A stretch of DNA of 40,025 bases. Source: Lawsonibacter sp. (lineage in GTDB: Bacteria > Bacillota > Clostridia > Oscillospirales > Oscillospiraceae). Positions 24,600 through 34,965 of the stretch are shown here, piece after piece. Within the stretch, counting starts at the first letter, position 1. Each line of letters starts with the position of its first letter. The position numbers and the translations under genes are program-made. The stretch lies in contig JAAWHL010000017.1 of the NCBI GenBank assembly GCA_022795855.1, positions 1-40,025 on the forward strand, in the 5' to 3' direction. The notes under the pieces were generated by a model. It searched no databases and was not told the origin of the DNA. It saw nothing but the letters and a program-made list of their open reading frames with translations.

Positions 24600-24639
24600 A
24601 AGCCCGCCGCCTCCGGTTTTCCATGGAGGCGGCGGGCTT
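24600..24639. terminator. intrinsic terminator
   Basis: A 15-bp perfect stem (24600-24614 with 24625-24639). The plus-strand tail after the YbaK-like stop is only weakly T-rich; the minus-strand tail is TTTTTC, so it may also end addA transcripts. A second small hairpin (CCACGGG/CCCGTGG, 24656-24674) with TTTTC on the minus strand lies beside it. Confidence 0.75.
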
Positions 24640-24709
24640 GATTGTGAACAAGAAAACCACGGGCTATGCCCGTGGTCCAGCCTGCCGAAAAAAGGGCCAG
24701 TCTGGAAAT

Positions 24710-25099
24710 ATGAACTGCCCCAAGTTGTGCGGACAGCACAAAAGGGACCACAGGTCGGAAAAACAAATTCTAGGCGGGGTGGCGCAGCAAGGGCGGCATC
24801 GAGTATTCTGCCTGCACGAGCCCATCCCGGACGAGGTTTTGGAGCTCAAGGAGCGGTTCTGCCGTCTGTGGAACGCGCTGAACAGTCTGCCCCCGGCCCA
24901 GGGCCGCCGGGCGGATACCTGCATCATCCTCATCAGGAGCTTTTCCGAGGTGGCGCTGGCCGAGGGCGTTGACGAAAGCACGGTGCGGCGGGCCGTGGAG
25001 CGCGGGCTGGAAAACATGAAAAAGTTTTTCAAAACAGCTCCTCGGCGCTGCCGGTTGCGAAAAACCACAGCATCCTGTGCTCCACCGGCAGGCCCATAA
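24710..25099 (+). pseudogene. sigma-70 region-4-like HTH remnant, antisense to addA end
   Basis: The middle of this 129-residue frame looks like the small sigma-like proteins common on Firmicute mobile elements: an LNSLPPAQGRR segment followed by a helix-turn-helix (SFSEVALAEGVDESTVRRAVERGL) ending MKKFF. The N-terminus (MNCPKLCGQHKRDH..) shows no homology I know and has no ribosome-binding site. The recognisable part ends exactly where the addA stop begins (25029), and the last ~22 codons are antisense addA. I read it as a remnant left by a deletion or insertion. Confidence 0.5.
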
Positions 25100-28000
25100 T
25101 CTCCTCCAGGGCCCGGGCGTAGGCGGTCAGCTGGGGGCGGTATTCCTCCGCCCTGGCCCGCTGGGCCTCCGGCGTCACCCGGTCGCTTTTGAAGTCCACC
25201 ACCGTCAGGCTCTCTCCCGTCCGGAACCAGGCGTCTATCACCCCCTGGAGCAGAACCTCCTCCCCCTCCTCCGCACCGGGGCAGTACGCCCCGGCGGGGA
25301 GGAGCACGGAAAACTTGAATTCCCGGCCCCGCTCCTCCGCCCGGGCCATGGCCCGTCCCAGCGGGGAGGCAAAGAAGGCCGACAGCAGCGCCGGGTCGGC
25401 CGCCCGGCCCTGCTGCTCCGTCAAAAATCCCCCCGACACCAGGCGCTCCAGCTGGGCGGCCACCGCCGCCGGGCTGTCCGAGCCCTCCAGGGACAGGTAC
25501 TGCATGGCCAGATGCAGGGCGGTGCCCCGCTGGCTGGCCGTCAGCCCCTTTTCCCGGGCAATAAAATCCGGGCGGCGGACGGTCTCCTCCCGGGCGGCGG
25601 GCCGGGCGCCCGCCGCCGCCTCCCACAGCTCCCGGTCAATCTCCCGGCCCTTCAGCTGGGTGGCCGTCAGCTTGGAAGGAATCCGGGTTGCCTGAAGATA
25701 GGGATAGGTCCAGTCCAGCCCCTCCAGAAGCTCCTCCGGCAGCTCCTCCTCCGCCGGGGAGACAAACCGGCCGGGGCGCTCCGGTGGTTCCAGCAGCTCT
25801 CCGCCCGGAACCAGGCAGATATCCCAGGGGGGGCCCAGGCCGGCCGCCTCCGCATCCTCCGCCCCGGCCATGGTCCGCAGGAACAGGGCCTCCGGCCGGG
25901 TCATGGCGTGGAGCAGCACCCAGTGGCCCACGCTGGGCTGCTGCTCCAGGACCATAGGTGGCACGGGCACCGCCAGCTCCTCCCCCAGGCGCTCCAGCGT
26001 CCGCATCCCCTCGGTCAGGGCGACGGACATCAGCAGCTTCTCCCGGGCCCGGGTCATGGCCACATACAGCAGGCGCAGCTCCTCGGCCATCATCTCCCGC
26101 TCCAGCTTTCGGGCCACCGCTTTCCGGGCCAGGGTGGGGTACTCCACCATCCGCTCCCGGTCCAGCCCCCGGGGGCCCACCCCCAGCTGCGGGTGGAACA
26201 GAACAGGGCGCTGTATGTCCTCCCGGTTCAGCCGGCGGGACAGGCCGCACAGCAGCACCACCGGCTTCTCCAGCCCCTTGGAGCGGTGGATAGACATGAC
26301 GCTGACCCCTCCCCCCTGTCCGGGCGGAGGCGGCGTCAGCCGGCCTCCCAGCTCCCGCAGGCGGTCCAGGCGCAGCAGGAACTGAAACAGCGTGCGGCAG
26401 CCGCTCTGCTCCAGCTGTCCGGCCAGACTGTACAGGGCCAGCAGATTGTTCTGCCTTGCCTCTCCCCCGTCCATGGCGCCGAACAGGCCCAGCAGGTTGG
26501 TCTTCTCATAGATATGCCAAATCAGCTGTCGGCAGGTGCGGTCTCCCGCCCCAAAGCGCAGCTGCTCCAGCTCCTCCAGAAAGGCGCGGCACATGCCGTC
26601 TCCCGCCCGGGCGGCCTCGGTCAGGGCGGCGTAAAAGTCCCCCCGGGCCCCGGCGCGCAGCTGGGCCAGCTTGTCCCCGGAAAAGCCGTACACCGGCGAG
26701 CGCAGGGCGGAAATCAAAGCCACATCCTGCTGGGGGTTGTCCACCACCCGCAGCAGGGAGAGGGCTACGTTCACCTCGGTGGTCTCAAAGATGTCCTCCC
26801 CCCCCTCCGCCGCCCAGGGGATATCCTGCTCCTCCAGGGCCCGGATGTAGCGGGGCAGCACCGTACCGGGACTGCGCAGCAGAATCATCACATCCCCCGG
26901 CTCCAGGGGGCGCTGCTCCCCCTCCGGCCCGATCAGGGTCCCCTCATCCAGCAGGCGGCGGATACGGCCGGCCGCCCAGCGGGCCTCCAGCAGGTTTTTG
27001 TCGGTCTTCTCCTCCCCTGTCTCAGACAGGTCCAGCAGGGCCAGCTCCACCGGGCGGTCCGCCGGAGGAAAGGCTGCGCCGGGGACCAGCGCCTGGTCGG
27101 CGGTGTAGTCCAGCTCCCCGAACTCCACGGACATGATGCTTCGGAACAGGTCGTTGCACCCCTCCAGCACCTGGGCGCGGGAACGGAAATTCCGAGAGAG
27201 CGCCGCCCTGCGGGGCTCCCCCTCCCCGGCCCTGTCCCAAGAGGCAAACCTCCGGTACTTGTCCAGAAAGATGGTGGGGTCGGCCAGGCGGAAGCGGTAA
27301 ATGGACTGCTTCACGTCCCCCACCTGAAACAGCCTTCGTCCCCCATCGGATACGGCGGTGAAAATTGCATTCTGCACCTGATTGGTGTCCTGGTACTCGT
27401 CCACCATCACCTCGGCGAACCGGCCGCTCCAGTAGCGGGCCAGGGGCGTGGGCTCCCCCGTCTCCGGGTCGGTGAGCAGGCGTACCGTCAGATGCTCCAG
27501 GTCGGAGAAGTCCAGCACGCCCCGCCGGTTTTTCTCCGCCTGGAAGGCCCGCTGAAAGGTCCCGGTCAGCTCCAGCAGGCCCCGCACCGCCGGGGCGGCC
27601 AGCCTTAAATCCTCCAGCAGCTGCGCGCTGTCCCCCTCCATCCGGTCGGCCAGCTTCTCCAGCTCCTTTTTGCACCGGCTGCGCAGGCTCTTTACCCGCC
27701 GGGCGGCCTCCTGGTCCTGGACTCCCTTTTTCCGCCCGGCGGCGGGGAAGGGCACCGGCAGGCAGGCCGCGGCGCCGTCCCAGCCCCGGTCCAGCCCGGC
27801 CAGCAGGCCGTCCACCCCCTGGAGGGAGGCGGACAGGGTTGGGCCGTAGTTCAGGGCCAGCACCGGGTCGGCATCACACCACTCCAGCGCCCGGCACAGC
27901 CGCGCCCGGCAGTGCTCCCCCTGGCGGCGGGCCTCCTGAAGCAGCAGCGCCCCCCAAGGGGTCTCCCCCGCGTCCTTAATCCCCTCCAGGGCCCAGAGGG

Positions 28001-28589
28001 CCTTCTGCTCCTCCAGCCAGCCCTCCGGATTGGCGTGGCTTTGGATGCGCGCAAACACGTCCAGCACAATCTGCTCCAGGGCGCTGTCGTCCCGGCCGGC
28101 GGCCATGGTGTCCACCAGCGCCGCGAAATTCCCTTCCGGGTCCAGCTGCTCATACTGCCGGTCCAGCACCTCGCCCAGCACCCGGGCCATCATCACCCGG
28201 GCCTCGCCCTCGTCGCACAGGCGGAAGTCCCCGTCCAGGCCGATGGCATGTCCGCTCTCCCGCAGCAGGGCGGCGCAGAAGGCGTGGACAGTGGAGATCT
28301 GCGCCCGGTAAACCAGGGTGGTCTGACGGCGCAGGTGCCGGTCTCCCGGCCGCTCGGCCAGCAGGGCGGTCAGCTCCCGGGCCACCCGCTCCCGCAGCTC
28401 CGCCGCCGCCGCCCGGGTGTAGGTGATGACCAGAAAGTCGTCAATATTCCGCCCCTCCCGGACCACCCGGTCCAACAGGCGCTCCACCAGCACCCGGGTC
28501 TTTCCGGAACCGGCCGCGGCGGACACCAGCAGCTCGCCGCCCCGGTCCTCCACCGCCCGACGCTGCTCCTGCGTCAGGGGAAACGCCAT
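25029..28589 (-). CDS. addA: AddA helicase-nuclease subunit
   Basis: 1186 residues. UvrD-like helicase of the AddAB recombination complex, which processes double-strand breaks. Walker A AAAGSGKTRVLVE (about 25-38), Walker B VDEYQDTNQVQ, QVGDVKQSIYRFR, and helicase motifs V-VI (SIHRSKGLE.., LRLLYVAMTRA). The C-terminal RecB-type nuclease has LQGVIDAWF and VVDFKSDR. The protein is complete to ATGSAEELF. addB, normally the neighbouring upstream gene, is absent: the upstream gene, 31 bases away, is an Rrf2 regulator. A partner must lie elsewhere, or the subunit works alone. Confidence 0.95.
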   Translation of the reverse strand: MAFPLTQEQRRAVEDRGGELLVSAAAGSGKTRVLVERLLDRVVREGRNIDDFLVITYTRAAAAELRERVARELTALLAERPGDRHLRRQTTLVYRAQISTVHAFCAALLRESGHAIGLDGDFRLCDEGEARVMMARVLGEVLDRQYEQLDPEGNFAALVDTMAAGRDDSALEQIVLDVFARIQSHANPEGWLEEQKALWALEGIKDAGETPWGALLLQEARRQGEHCRARLCRALEWCDADPVLALNYGPTLSASLQGVDGLLAGLDRGWDGAAACLPVPFPAAGRKKGVQDQEAARRVKSLRSRCKKELEKLADRMEGDSAQLLEDLRLAAPAVRGLLELTGTFQRAFQAEKNRRGVLDFSDLEHLTVRLLTDPETGEPTPLARYWSGRFAEVMVDEYQDTNQVQNAIFTAVSDGGRRLFQVGDVKQSIYRFRLADPTIFLDKYRRFASWDRAGEGEPRRAALSRNFRSRAQVLEGCNDLFRSIMSVEFGELDYTADQALVPGAAFPPADRPVELALLDLSETGEEKTDKNLLEARWAAGRIRRLLDEGTLIGPEGEQRPLEPGDVMILLRSPGTVLPRYIRALEEQDIPWAAEGGEDIFETTEVNVALSLLRVVDNPQQDVALISALRSPVYGFSGDKLAQLRAGARGDFYAALTEAARAGDGMCRAFLEELEQLRFGAGDRTCRQLIWHIYEKTNLLGLFGAMDGGEARQNNLLALYSLAGQLEQSGCRTLFQFLLRLDRLRELGGRLTPPPPGQGGGVSVMSIHRSKGLEKPVVLLCGLSRRLNREDIQRPVLFHPQLGVGPRGLDRERMVEYPTLARKAVARKLEREMMAEELRLLYVAMTRAREKLLMSVALTEGMRTLERLGEELAVPVPPMVLEQQPSVGHWVLLHAMTRPEALFLRTMAGAEDAEAAGLGPPWDICLVPGGELLEPPERPGRFVSPAEEELPEELLEGLDWTYPYLQATRIPSKLTATQLKGREIDRELWEAAAGARPAAREETVRRPDFIAREKGLTASQRGTALHLAMQYLSLEGSDSPAAVAAQLERLVSGGFLTEQQGRAADPALLSAFFASPLGRAMARAEERGREFKFSVLLPAGAYCPGAEEGEEVLLQGVIDAWFRTGESLTVVDFKSDRVTPEAQRARAEEYRPQLTAYARALEEIMGLPVEHRMLWFFATGSAEELF

Positions 28590-28620
28590 AGGGCCCCCCT
28601 CCTTTCTCTGCGCTCCTGCT

Positions 28621-29052
28621 CTATATCACATAGTCGTCTCCAGACCCCGCGCAGGCGGCCAAATCAGCCACCGTCACGCTGTCCAGATACTCGTTCACCC
28701 GCCGGTCCAGCTCCTTCCACATGGGCAGTGTTCGGCACTCCCCCCCTCGGGGACAGGGCCGCGGCCCCTGGCTCAGGCAGGCCACCGGGGCCAGGCTGCC
28801 CTCGGTCAGCCGCAGAATGCTGCCCACCGTATACTGCTCCGCCGGCCTGACCAGACGGTAACCGCCCCCCTTGCCCCGCAGGCCCACCAGAATGTTGTTC
28901 TGAACCAGGGCCTTCAGAATGCTCTCCAGATATTTTTCCGAAATCTCCTGCCGCCGGGCAATCTCCTTCAGGGGCAGATAGCCCTCCCCCTGGTGCTCCG
29001 CCAGGTCCACCATCACCCGCAGGGCGTACCGCCCCTTTGTTGAGATAAGCAT
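28621..29052 (-). CDS. Rrf2-family Fe-S regulator, IscR/CymR-like
   Basis: 143 residues. Winged helix (MLISTKGRYALRVMVDLAEH.. ISEKYLESILKAL.. GLRGKGGGYRL) followed by Cys92, Cys100 and Cys106, closely matching the IscR [2Fe-2S] ligands C92, C98 and C104. The ATG at 29052 sits just after GGAGG; an earlier in-frame ATG at 29079 falls at the transcription start and is excluded. Divergent from cysK across 180 bases holding both promoters and an operator-like dyad, it probably controls cysteine synthesis and itself, like CymR, while keeping IscR-type cysteines. The downstream addA may be co-transcribed. Confidence 0.9.
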   Translation of the reverse strand: MLISTKGRYALRVMVDLAEHQGEGYLPLKEIARRQEISEKYLESILKALVQNNILVGLRGKGGGYRLVRPAEQYTVGSILRLTEGSLAPVACLSQGPRPCPRGGECRTLPMWKELDRRVNEYLDSVTVADLAACAGSGDDYVI

Positions 29053-29077
29053 TTTCCCGCCTCCTCCCGTTTCTCCC

Positions 29078-29106
29078 ATTATATACCCGGGTTAATGGGT
29101 TTTCAA
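29078..29106 (-). promoter_or_regulatory. sigma-A promoter of the Rrf2 regulator
   Basis: TTGAAA (29101-29106), 17 bases, TATAAT (29078-29083) on the minus strand, giving a leader of about 20 bases to the ATG at 29052. Confidence 0.87.
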
Positions 29107-29135
29107 CTCTTTTCCAAAATACCCCTTCTTCCCTA

Positions 29136-29164
29136 TTGACAAAGTAGGTTTTATGCTCTATAAT
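29136..29164 (+). promoter_or_regulatory. consensus sigma-A promoter of cysK
   Basis: TTGACA (29136-29141), 17 bases, TATAAT (29159-29164): both hexamers match the consensus perfectly. A promoter this strong next to a regulator gene suggests control by repression. Confidence 0.92.
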
Positions 29165-29177
29165 CCCTATAAACCTA
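29145..29177. promoter_or_regulatory. operator-like inverted repeat over the cysK promoter
   Basis: TAGGTTTTAT (29145-29154) and ATAAACCTA (29169-29177) are inverted, with one extra T in the left arm. They bracket the -10 box. Position and size suit a dimeric Rrf2 repressor; binding is inference. Confidence 0.6.
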
Positions 29178-29231
29178 TATGGAAATGTGGTTATTCCCGC
29201 GTCCGCAATCTTGCATCAGGAGGAATTCACT

Positions 29232-30170
29232 ATGAGCCGCATCTATTCGTCCGTCCAGGAGCTGATTGGAAACACCCCCCTTCTGGAGCTGAACCGCATC
29301 CGGGAGGCCCACGGGTTCTCCGCCCGCCTTCTGGCCAAGCTGGAGTACTTTAACCCCGCCGGCTCGGTCAAGGACCGGGTGGCCTCCGCCATGATTGCCG
29401 AGGCTGAGGCCAGGGGCCTGCTGAAACCGGACAGCGTCATCATCGAGCCCACCTCCGGCAACACCGGAATCGGCCTGGCTGCGGTGGCGGCCTCAAAGGG
29501 CTACCGCGTCATCATCGTCATGCCCGAGACCATGAGCGTGGAGCGCCGCCTGCTGATGAAGGCCTACGGCGCGGAGCTTGTTCTGACCGAGGGCTCCAAG
29601 GGTATGAGCGGCGCCATCGCCAAGGCGGAGGAGCTGGCCGCCCAGCTGCCCGGCGCCTTCCTGCCCGGCCAGTTTGTCAACCCAGCCAACCCGGCGGCCC
29701 ACCGGGCCTCCACCGGCCCGGAAATCTGGCGGGACACCGGCGGGCAGGTGGATATCTTCGTGGCCGGGGTGGGCACCGGCGGCACCCTCACCGGCGTGGG
29801 GGAGTACCTGAAGCAGCAGAACCCCAATATCCAAATCGCGGCGGTGGAACCCGCCGCCTCCCCCGTCCTGTCCCAGGGCAGAGCGGGCAGCCACCCGATT
29901 CAGGGCATCGGCGCCGGATTCGTGCCCCAGGTGCTCAACACCGGAATCTATGACGAAATCATCCCTGTGCGGGGCGAGGACGCCTTCGCCGCCGGAAGGG
30001 AAATCGCCGGAAGGGAGGGCGTCCTGGTGGGCATCTCCTCCGGCGCGGCCCTCTGGGCCGCCGTCCAGCTGGCCAAACGCCCGGAGAACCGGGAAAAAAC
30101 CGTCGTCGTCCTCCTTCCAGACACCGGGGAGCGCTACCTCTCCTCCCCCATGTTCGCCGGGCAGGACTGA
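29232..30170 (+). CDS. cysK: cysteine synthase A (O-acetylserine sulfhydrylase)
   Basis: 312 residues, PLP fold type [12 protein letters not shown] carries the PLP lysine; [10 protein letters not shown] and [10 protein letters not shown] bind the phosphate; [11 protein letters not shown] is near the C-terminus. It makes cysteine from O-acetylserine and sulfide. The ATG at 29232 has AGGAGG eight bases upstream; in-frame ATGs before it are in the leader. No serine acetyltransferase (cysE) is next to it. It is transcribed from a consensus promoter overlapped by a dyad and divergent from an Rrf2 regulator. Confidence 0.96.
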   Translation: MSRIYSSVQELIGNTPLLELNRIREAHGFSARLLAKLEYFNPAGSVKDRVASAMIAEAEARGLLKPDSVIIEPTSGNTGIGLAAVAASKGYRVIIVMPETMSVERRLLMKAYGAELVLTEGSKGMSGAIAKAEELAAQLPGAFLPGQFVNPANPAAHRASTGPEIWRDTGGQVDIFVAGVGTGGTLTGVGEYLKQQNPNIQIAAVEPAASPVLSQGRAGSHPIQGIGAGFVPQVLNTGIYDEIIPVRGEDAFAAGREIAGREGVLVGISSGAALWAAVQLAKRPENREKTVVVLLPDTGERYLSSPMFAGQD

Positions 30171-30195
30171 ACCCCGCGGCGCGGCGGCAGATTTC

Positions 30196-30281
30196 GGGAC
30201 CGGCATTCACAGCCTCCAACGCGCAGCAGGGCGGACCTTTTTCCGCCCTGCTGCGCCCCGTTTTCCCGGAATGCCGGCCCC
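30196..30281. repeat. nested palindrome after cysK
   Basis: An inner 14-bp perfect stem (30221-30234 with 30243-30256) is enclosed by an outer inverted repeat GACCGGCATTC / GAATGCCGGCC (about 30198-30208 with 30269-30279). CGTTTT follows the inner stem. It may be the cysK terminator. The 315 bases 30171-30485 hold this, the sigA terminator and no credible gene. Confidence 0.65.
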
Positions 30282-30427
30282 TGTTCCACTGCCCCGATAG
30301 AATCCACAATGTCCATTCTGCTGATTCTTTTCAGCGGAATGCAGGCCGCCGCCTCCCACATCGGAATCAGGGGCGCCGCTGTCAGCCGGAGCGCATCCGC
30401 CGCGCGGCCCCGGTGGCCCCTAAGCGC

Positions 30428-30456
30428 AAAAAAGACGCCGGCTGCCGCCGGCGCCC
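30428..30456 (-). terminator. intrinsic terminator of the dgt-dnaG-sigA operon
   Basis: On the minus strand a CGCCGGC/GCCGGCG stem with a short loop is followed by TTTTTT, about 30 bases after the sigA stop. Confidence 0.85.
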
Positions 30457-30485
30457 TTTCTGTTCAAAATTCTTGGTCGGCTCTG

Positions 30486-31792
<1,307 letters not shown>

Positions 31793-31796
<4 letters not shown>

Positions 31797-33553
31797 GGTC
31801 TCTCCTCCATATATGCTTTCTTTTCTAAATTTTTCTTTTGGGCCGCCCGCAGCAGCTCGTCCCCGTCGGCCCCCTGCCGGCGCAGGGCCTGTCCGCGAAT
31901 GACTGCTATGTAGTCTTTCAGGGCCTGGCGGCTGTTGGCCAGAGATTCCGGCTGGCCGGCCACGTAGGTCAGATGGTCCATTTCCGCCGGCTCCAGCGAC
32001 CCGGCCAGGGCGGGCAGCTGCACACTCAGCCCCTCCGCCGCCCGGCGGCGCAGCAGAGTGAACACCTTGCCCAGCAGAGGGGAGGAGAACTCCTCCTCCG
32101 TCAGGCCGTTCATCTCTCCCAGCAGTCCCGGATCCAGCAGAATCAGCCGGAGGACGCCCTCCTCCGCCCGGGCGGAGCGGACGTCGGCATAGCGCAGCTC
32201 TCTGTGCTGGGGCTGGAGATTGGCGGCGGGGGCCAGCTCCCGGCGCTCCTGCTGCTGCTTCTCCTTCCGCAGGCGGCGGGACAGCTCTTTTTTGACCTCC
32301 TGGGCGATGGACTCCGGGGTGACGCCGGCCATCTGGGCGGCGTGCCCGCCGTAAATCTCCCGTTCCACCGCGCTGTGCAGCGAGGCGAGCAGCCCGGTGG
32401 ACTCCCGCAGGAATTCCACCTTCTGGGCATCGTCGGACAGGTCGTATTTCCGGCGAATCTGCTCCAGGCGGTAGTCGATGTGGTTTTCGCTCTCGTCCAG
32501 CAGCTTGGAGAAGGCCTCCCGGCCGTATTTTTTGATGAACTCATCCGGGTCTTTGGCGCCCCGGATGCGCAGGACCTTCACATTCAGCCCCGCCTTCTCC
32601 AGCAGGGGAATGGCCCGCTGGGCGGCGGACACGCCGGCCCCGTCCCCGTCGTAGGCGATGACGGCGCTTTGGAAGTACCGGGAGAGCAGCTGGGCGTGCT
32701 CCGCGGTCAGCGAGGTGCCCAGGGAGGCCACCGCGCTGTCAAACCCCGCCTGATGCAGGGAAATGGTGTCCATATAGCCCTCGGTGAGGATTACCCGCCC
32801 CGCCTTGGACCTTTTGGCGATGTTCAGGGCGAAAACGTTCCGGCTTTTGTTGTACACCGGGGTGTCCGGGGAATTGAGGTACTTGGGGGTAGAGTCATCC
32901 ATCACCCGGCCGCCGAACCCGATGACCTCGCCCCGCAGGTCGATGATGGGAAACATCACCCGGTTGCGGAACCGGTCGTAGATGCGCCCGTCCTTCCCGC
33001 TGACCGCCAGCCCCGCGTCCAGCAGGTCCCGCTTGTCACAGCCCTGCCCGGCCATGGCCTGAATCAGCCCGTCCCACCGGCCGGGGGCAAAGCCCAGGCC
33101 GAAATTGGTCAGCGTGGCCTTGGACAGCCCGCGGCTTCGGAGGTAATCCAGCCCCTCGGCCCCCTCCGCCTCATACAGCCAGCGGTGGAACACCCGGGCA
33201 GCCTGTTTGTTGAGCTCCAGCAGCTTCTCCCGCCGCTCCCGCATCCCGGGGCTGTAGCCCGTCTCGGGGACCTCCATGTTGACCCGCTTGGCCAGCACCT
33301 TCACCGCGTCCACAAAGGGGAGGCTGTCCATCTCCATCATGAAGTTGATGGCCCCGCCCCCCTTGCCGCAGCCAAAGCATTTGAAAATCTGCTTGTCCGC
33401 CGAGACGGAAAAGGAGGGGGTTTTCTCCGAGTGGAAGGGGCACAGCCCCCAGTAGTTGCGGCCCTTTTTGCTCAGGCGGACGTACTCCGATACCAGGTCC
33501 ACAAGGTCCGTGCGCGCGGTCAGCTCGTCAATAAAGCGCTCCGGAATCGGCAA
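31793..33553 (-). CDS. dnaG: DNA primase
   Basis: 586 residues. N-terminal CHC2 zinc finger ([14 protein letters not shown]), TOPRIM core with [11 protein letters not shown] and IAYDGDGAG, and the C-terminal DnaB-binding helical domain. I place the start at a TTG (33553) because AGGAGG lies seven bases upstream and family similarity begins there ([18 protein letters not shown]). The in-frame ATG at 33643 would add 30 non-homologous residues derived partly from a repeat element. It is downstream of dgt by 371 bases containing repeats and coupled to sigA. Confidence 0.96.
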
Positions 33554-33640
33554 ATTCTCCCCTCCTTCCCGGGTATCCTCTATTGTTGACCGTTTTTTTC
33601 CTTCTTTATCCCGAAAAGCAGAGAAATTCCCAGGGTTGTG

Positions 33641-33712
33641 CATTCTTTTTCTTCTGAAAAGGAAAAAGAATCAAAAAGAAAACTTTCTGCGCAAAACTTC
33701 CTTTTGCTTGTC
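33641..33712. repeat. two-hairpin intergenic repeat, copy 3
   Basis: Same orientation as copy 1. The first hairpin pairs ATTCTTTTTC (33642-33651) with GAAAAAGAAT (33662-33671); the second is GCAAAA-CTTCC-TTTTGC. It sits between the dgt tail duplications and the dnaG leader. Confidence 0.78.
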
Positions 33713-33733
33713 TTTGATCCGACAGGACAGGAG

Positions 33734-34003
33734 CCATCGCCGGCCTGCTTCACCGCCCGGGACATGGGAATACGCGGCTGTGAGAGCTGCTCCATGGCAA
33801 CGGGGCCGGTCATGCCGGATTCCCCATCGCCGGCCTGCTTCACCGCCCGGGACATGGGAATAAACAGCTGTGAGAGCTGCTCCATGGCAAAGGGGCCGGT
33901 CATGCCAGATTCCCCATCGCCGGCCTACTTCACCGCCCAGGACATGGGAATAAACAGCTGTGAGAACTGCTCGATGGCAAAGGGGTCGGTCATGCCGGCG
34001 ATG
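33734..34003. repeat. three 90-bp tandem units: duplicated dgt tail
   Basis: Units begin at 33734, 33824 and 33914, exactly 90 bases apart and roughly 90% or more identical. The unit at 33914-34003 is the native dgt 3' end; the other two lie downstream of its stop. Thirty codons per unit keep the dgt frame. On the minus strand the native unit ends AVK-TAG where the two copies read AVK-CAG, so the frame is otherwise open from dgt through both copies to 33580. Confidence 0.92.
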
Positions 34004-34929
34004 TAGTCGCACACGGCCCGGTCCACCCCCTCCTGAATCCGGATTTCCTGAAAGTCCGGGGGCAGGCGGTCCGGGTCCTTCCGGTAGTATTCAAACAGCC
34101 GGCGCAGCAGCTCCTGCGCCTTGCCCTCCTCCCCCTTGGCCACAGGGTTGGTGTAGACGCTGGCGAACATAAAGTCCTTCAGGGCCAGCATGGCCTGGCC
34201 CACCTCCTCGCTCTGGCAGATGGCGTCCCTGCCCCGGCTGGCCTGAATAGCGTCCAGCACCAGCGTATTCACCCGCTGGCTCAGGCTGAAGCCCAGGATA
34301 TTGGAAATCTCCAGAGGGATGTCCATGGGGTAAATCACCCTGCCCCGCAGGGCGTCCTCGATGTCATGGTTGATGTAGGCGATGTGGTCGGCCAGGCGGA
34401 CGGCCTGGCCCTCCAGGGTGGCGGCGGGCTGGCCCTTGGTGTGGCAGAGGATGCCGTTGCGCACCTCCCAGGTCAGGTTCAGCCCCTCGCCGTTTTTCTC
34501 CAGGCGGTCCACCACCCGCAGAGACTGCCGGTAGTGGGCAAATCCTCCGGGCATAATCTCGTTGAGAAGCCGCTCTCCCGCGTGCCCGAACGGCGTATGT
34601 CCCAGGTCGTGGCCCAGGGCAACAGCCTCGGTCAGATCCTCGTTCAGGGCCAGGGCCCGGGCGATGGTGCGGGCAATGCGGCTGACCTCCAGGGTGTGGG
34701 TCATGCGGGTGCGGTAGTGGTCCCCCTCCGGCTGGAGAAACACCTGAGTCTTGTGCTTCAGCCGGCGGAAGGCCTTGCAGTAGACAATGCGGTCGGTATC
34801 CCGCTGGAAGCAGGTGCGCACCTGGCACTCCTCCTCCGGGCGGACCCGGCCCCGGCTGTTCTGCGACAGGCAGGCCTGGGGCGACAGGTTCCGGCTTTCC
34901 TGCTCCTGAGCAATTTCCCGCAGCGTCAT
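33925..34929 (-). CDS. dgt: dGTP triphosphohydrolase-like HD protein
   Basis: 334 residues, the shorter Dgt class. HD-domain metal ligands: TRMTHTLEVSRIART (His), then GHDLGHTPFGHAGE (HD pair), and LADHIAYINHDIED further on. The enzyme hydrolyses dNTPs to nucleoside and triphosphate, linking nucleotide pools to the primase and sigma factor genes downstream. The ATG at 34929 (MTLREIAQEQES) follows GGGAG; a longer in-frame start at 35025 would run through a palindromic element. The tail YIAGMTDPFAIEQFSQLF is the conserved family end and is the segment copied twice downstream. Confidence 0.93.
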   Translation of the reverse strand: MTLREIAQEQESRNLSPQACLSQNSRGRVRPEEECQVRTCFQRDTDRIVYCKAFRRLKHKTQVFLQPEGDHYRTRMTHTLEVSRIARTIARALALNEDLTEAVALGHDLGHTPFGHAGERLLNEIMPGGFAHYRQSLRVVDRLEKNGEGLNLTWEVRNGILCHTKGQPAATLEGQAVRLADHIAYINHDIEDALRGRVIYPMDIPLEISNILGFSLSQRVNTLVLDAIQASRGRDAICQSEEVGQAMLALKDFMFASVYTNPVAKGEEGKAQELLRRLFEYYRKDPDRLPPDFQEIRIQEGVDRAVCDYIAGMTDPFAIEQFSQLFIPMSWAVK

Positions 34930-34965
34930 GTCCCGCTCCCTCCCGCTGTGTACATTTTTGTCTCG

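Noticed and set aside
25077-27608. Very long open plus-strand frame antisense to addA; similar ones antisense to dxs, gltB and dgt
   Set aside because: Frames opposite GC-rich genes stay open by codon bias; translations are Gly/Gln/His/Arg-rich with no motifs, and the opposite strand encodes well-known proteins.
30197-30361. Small frames between cysK and sigA
   Set aside because: They run through nested palindromes and a terminator, lack ribosome sites and show no family features.
33734-34003. CRISPR-like regular repeats
   Set aside because: Units are contiguous without spacers and encode the dgt tail; this is a tandem duplication.
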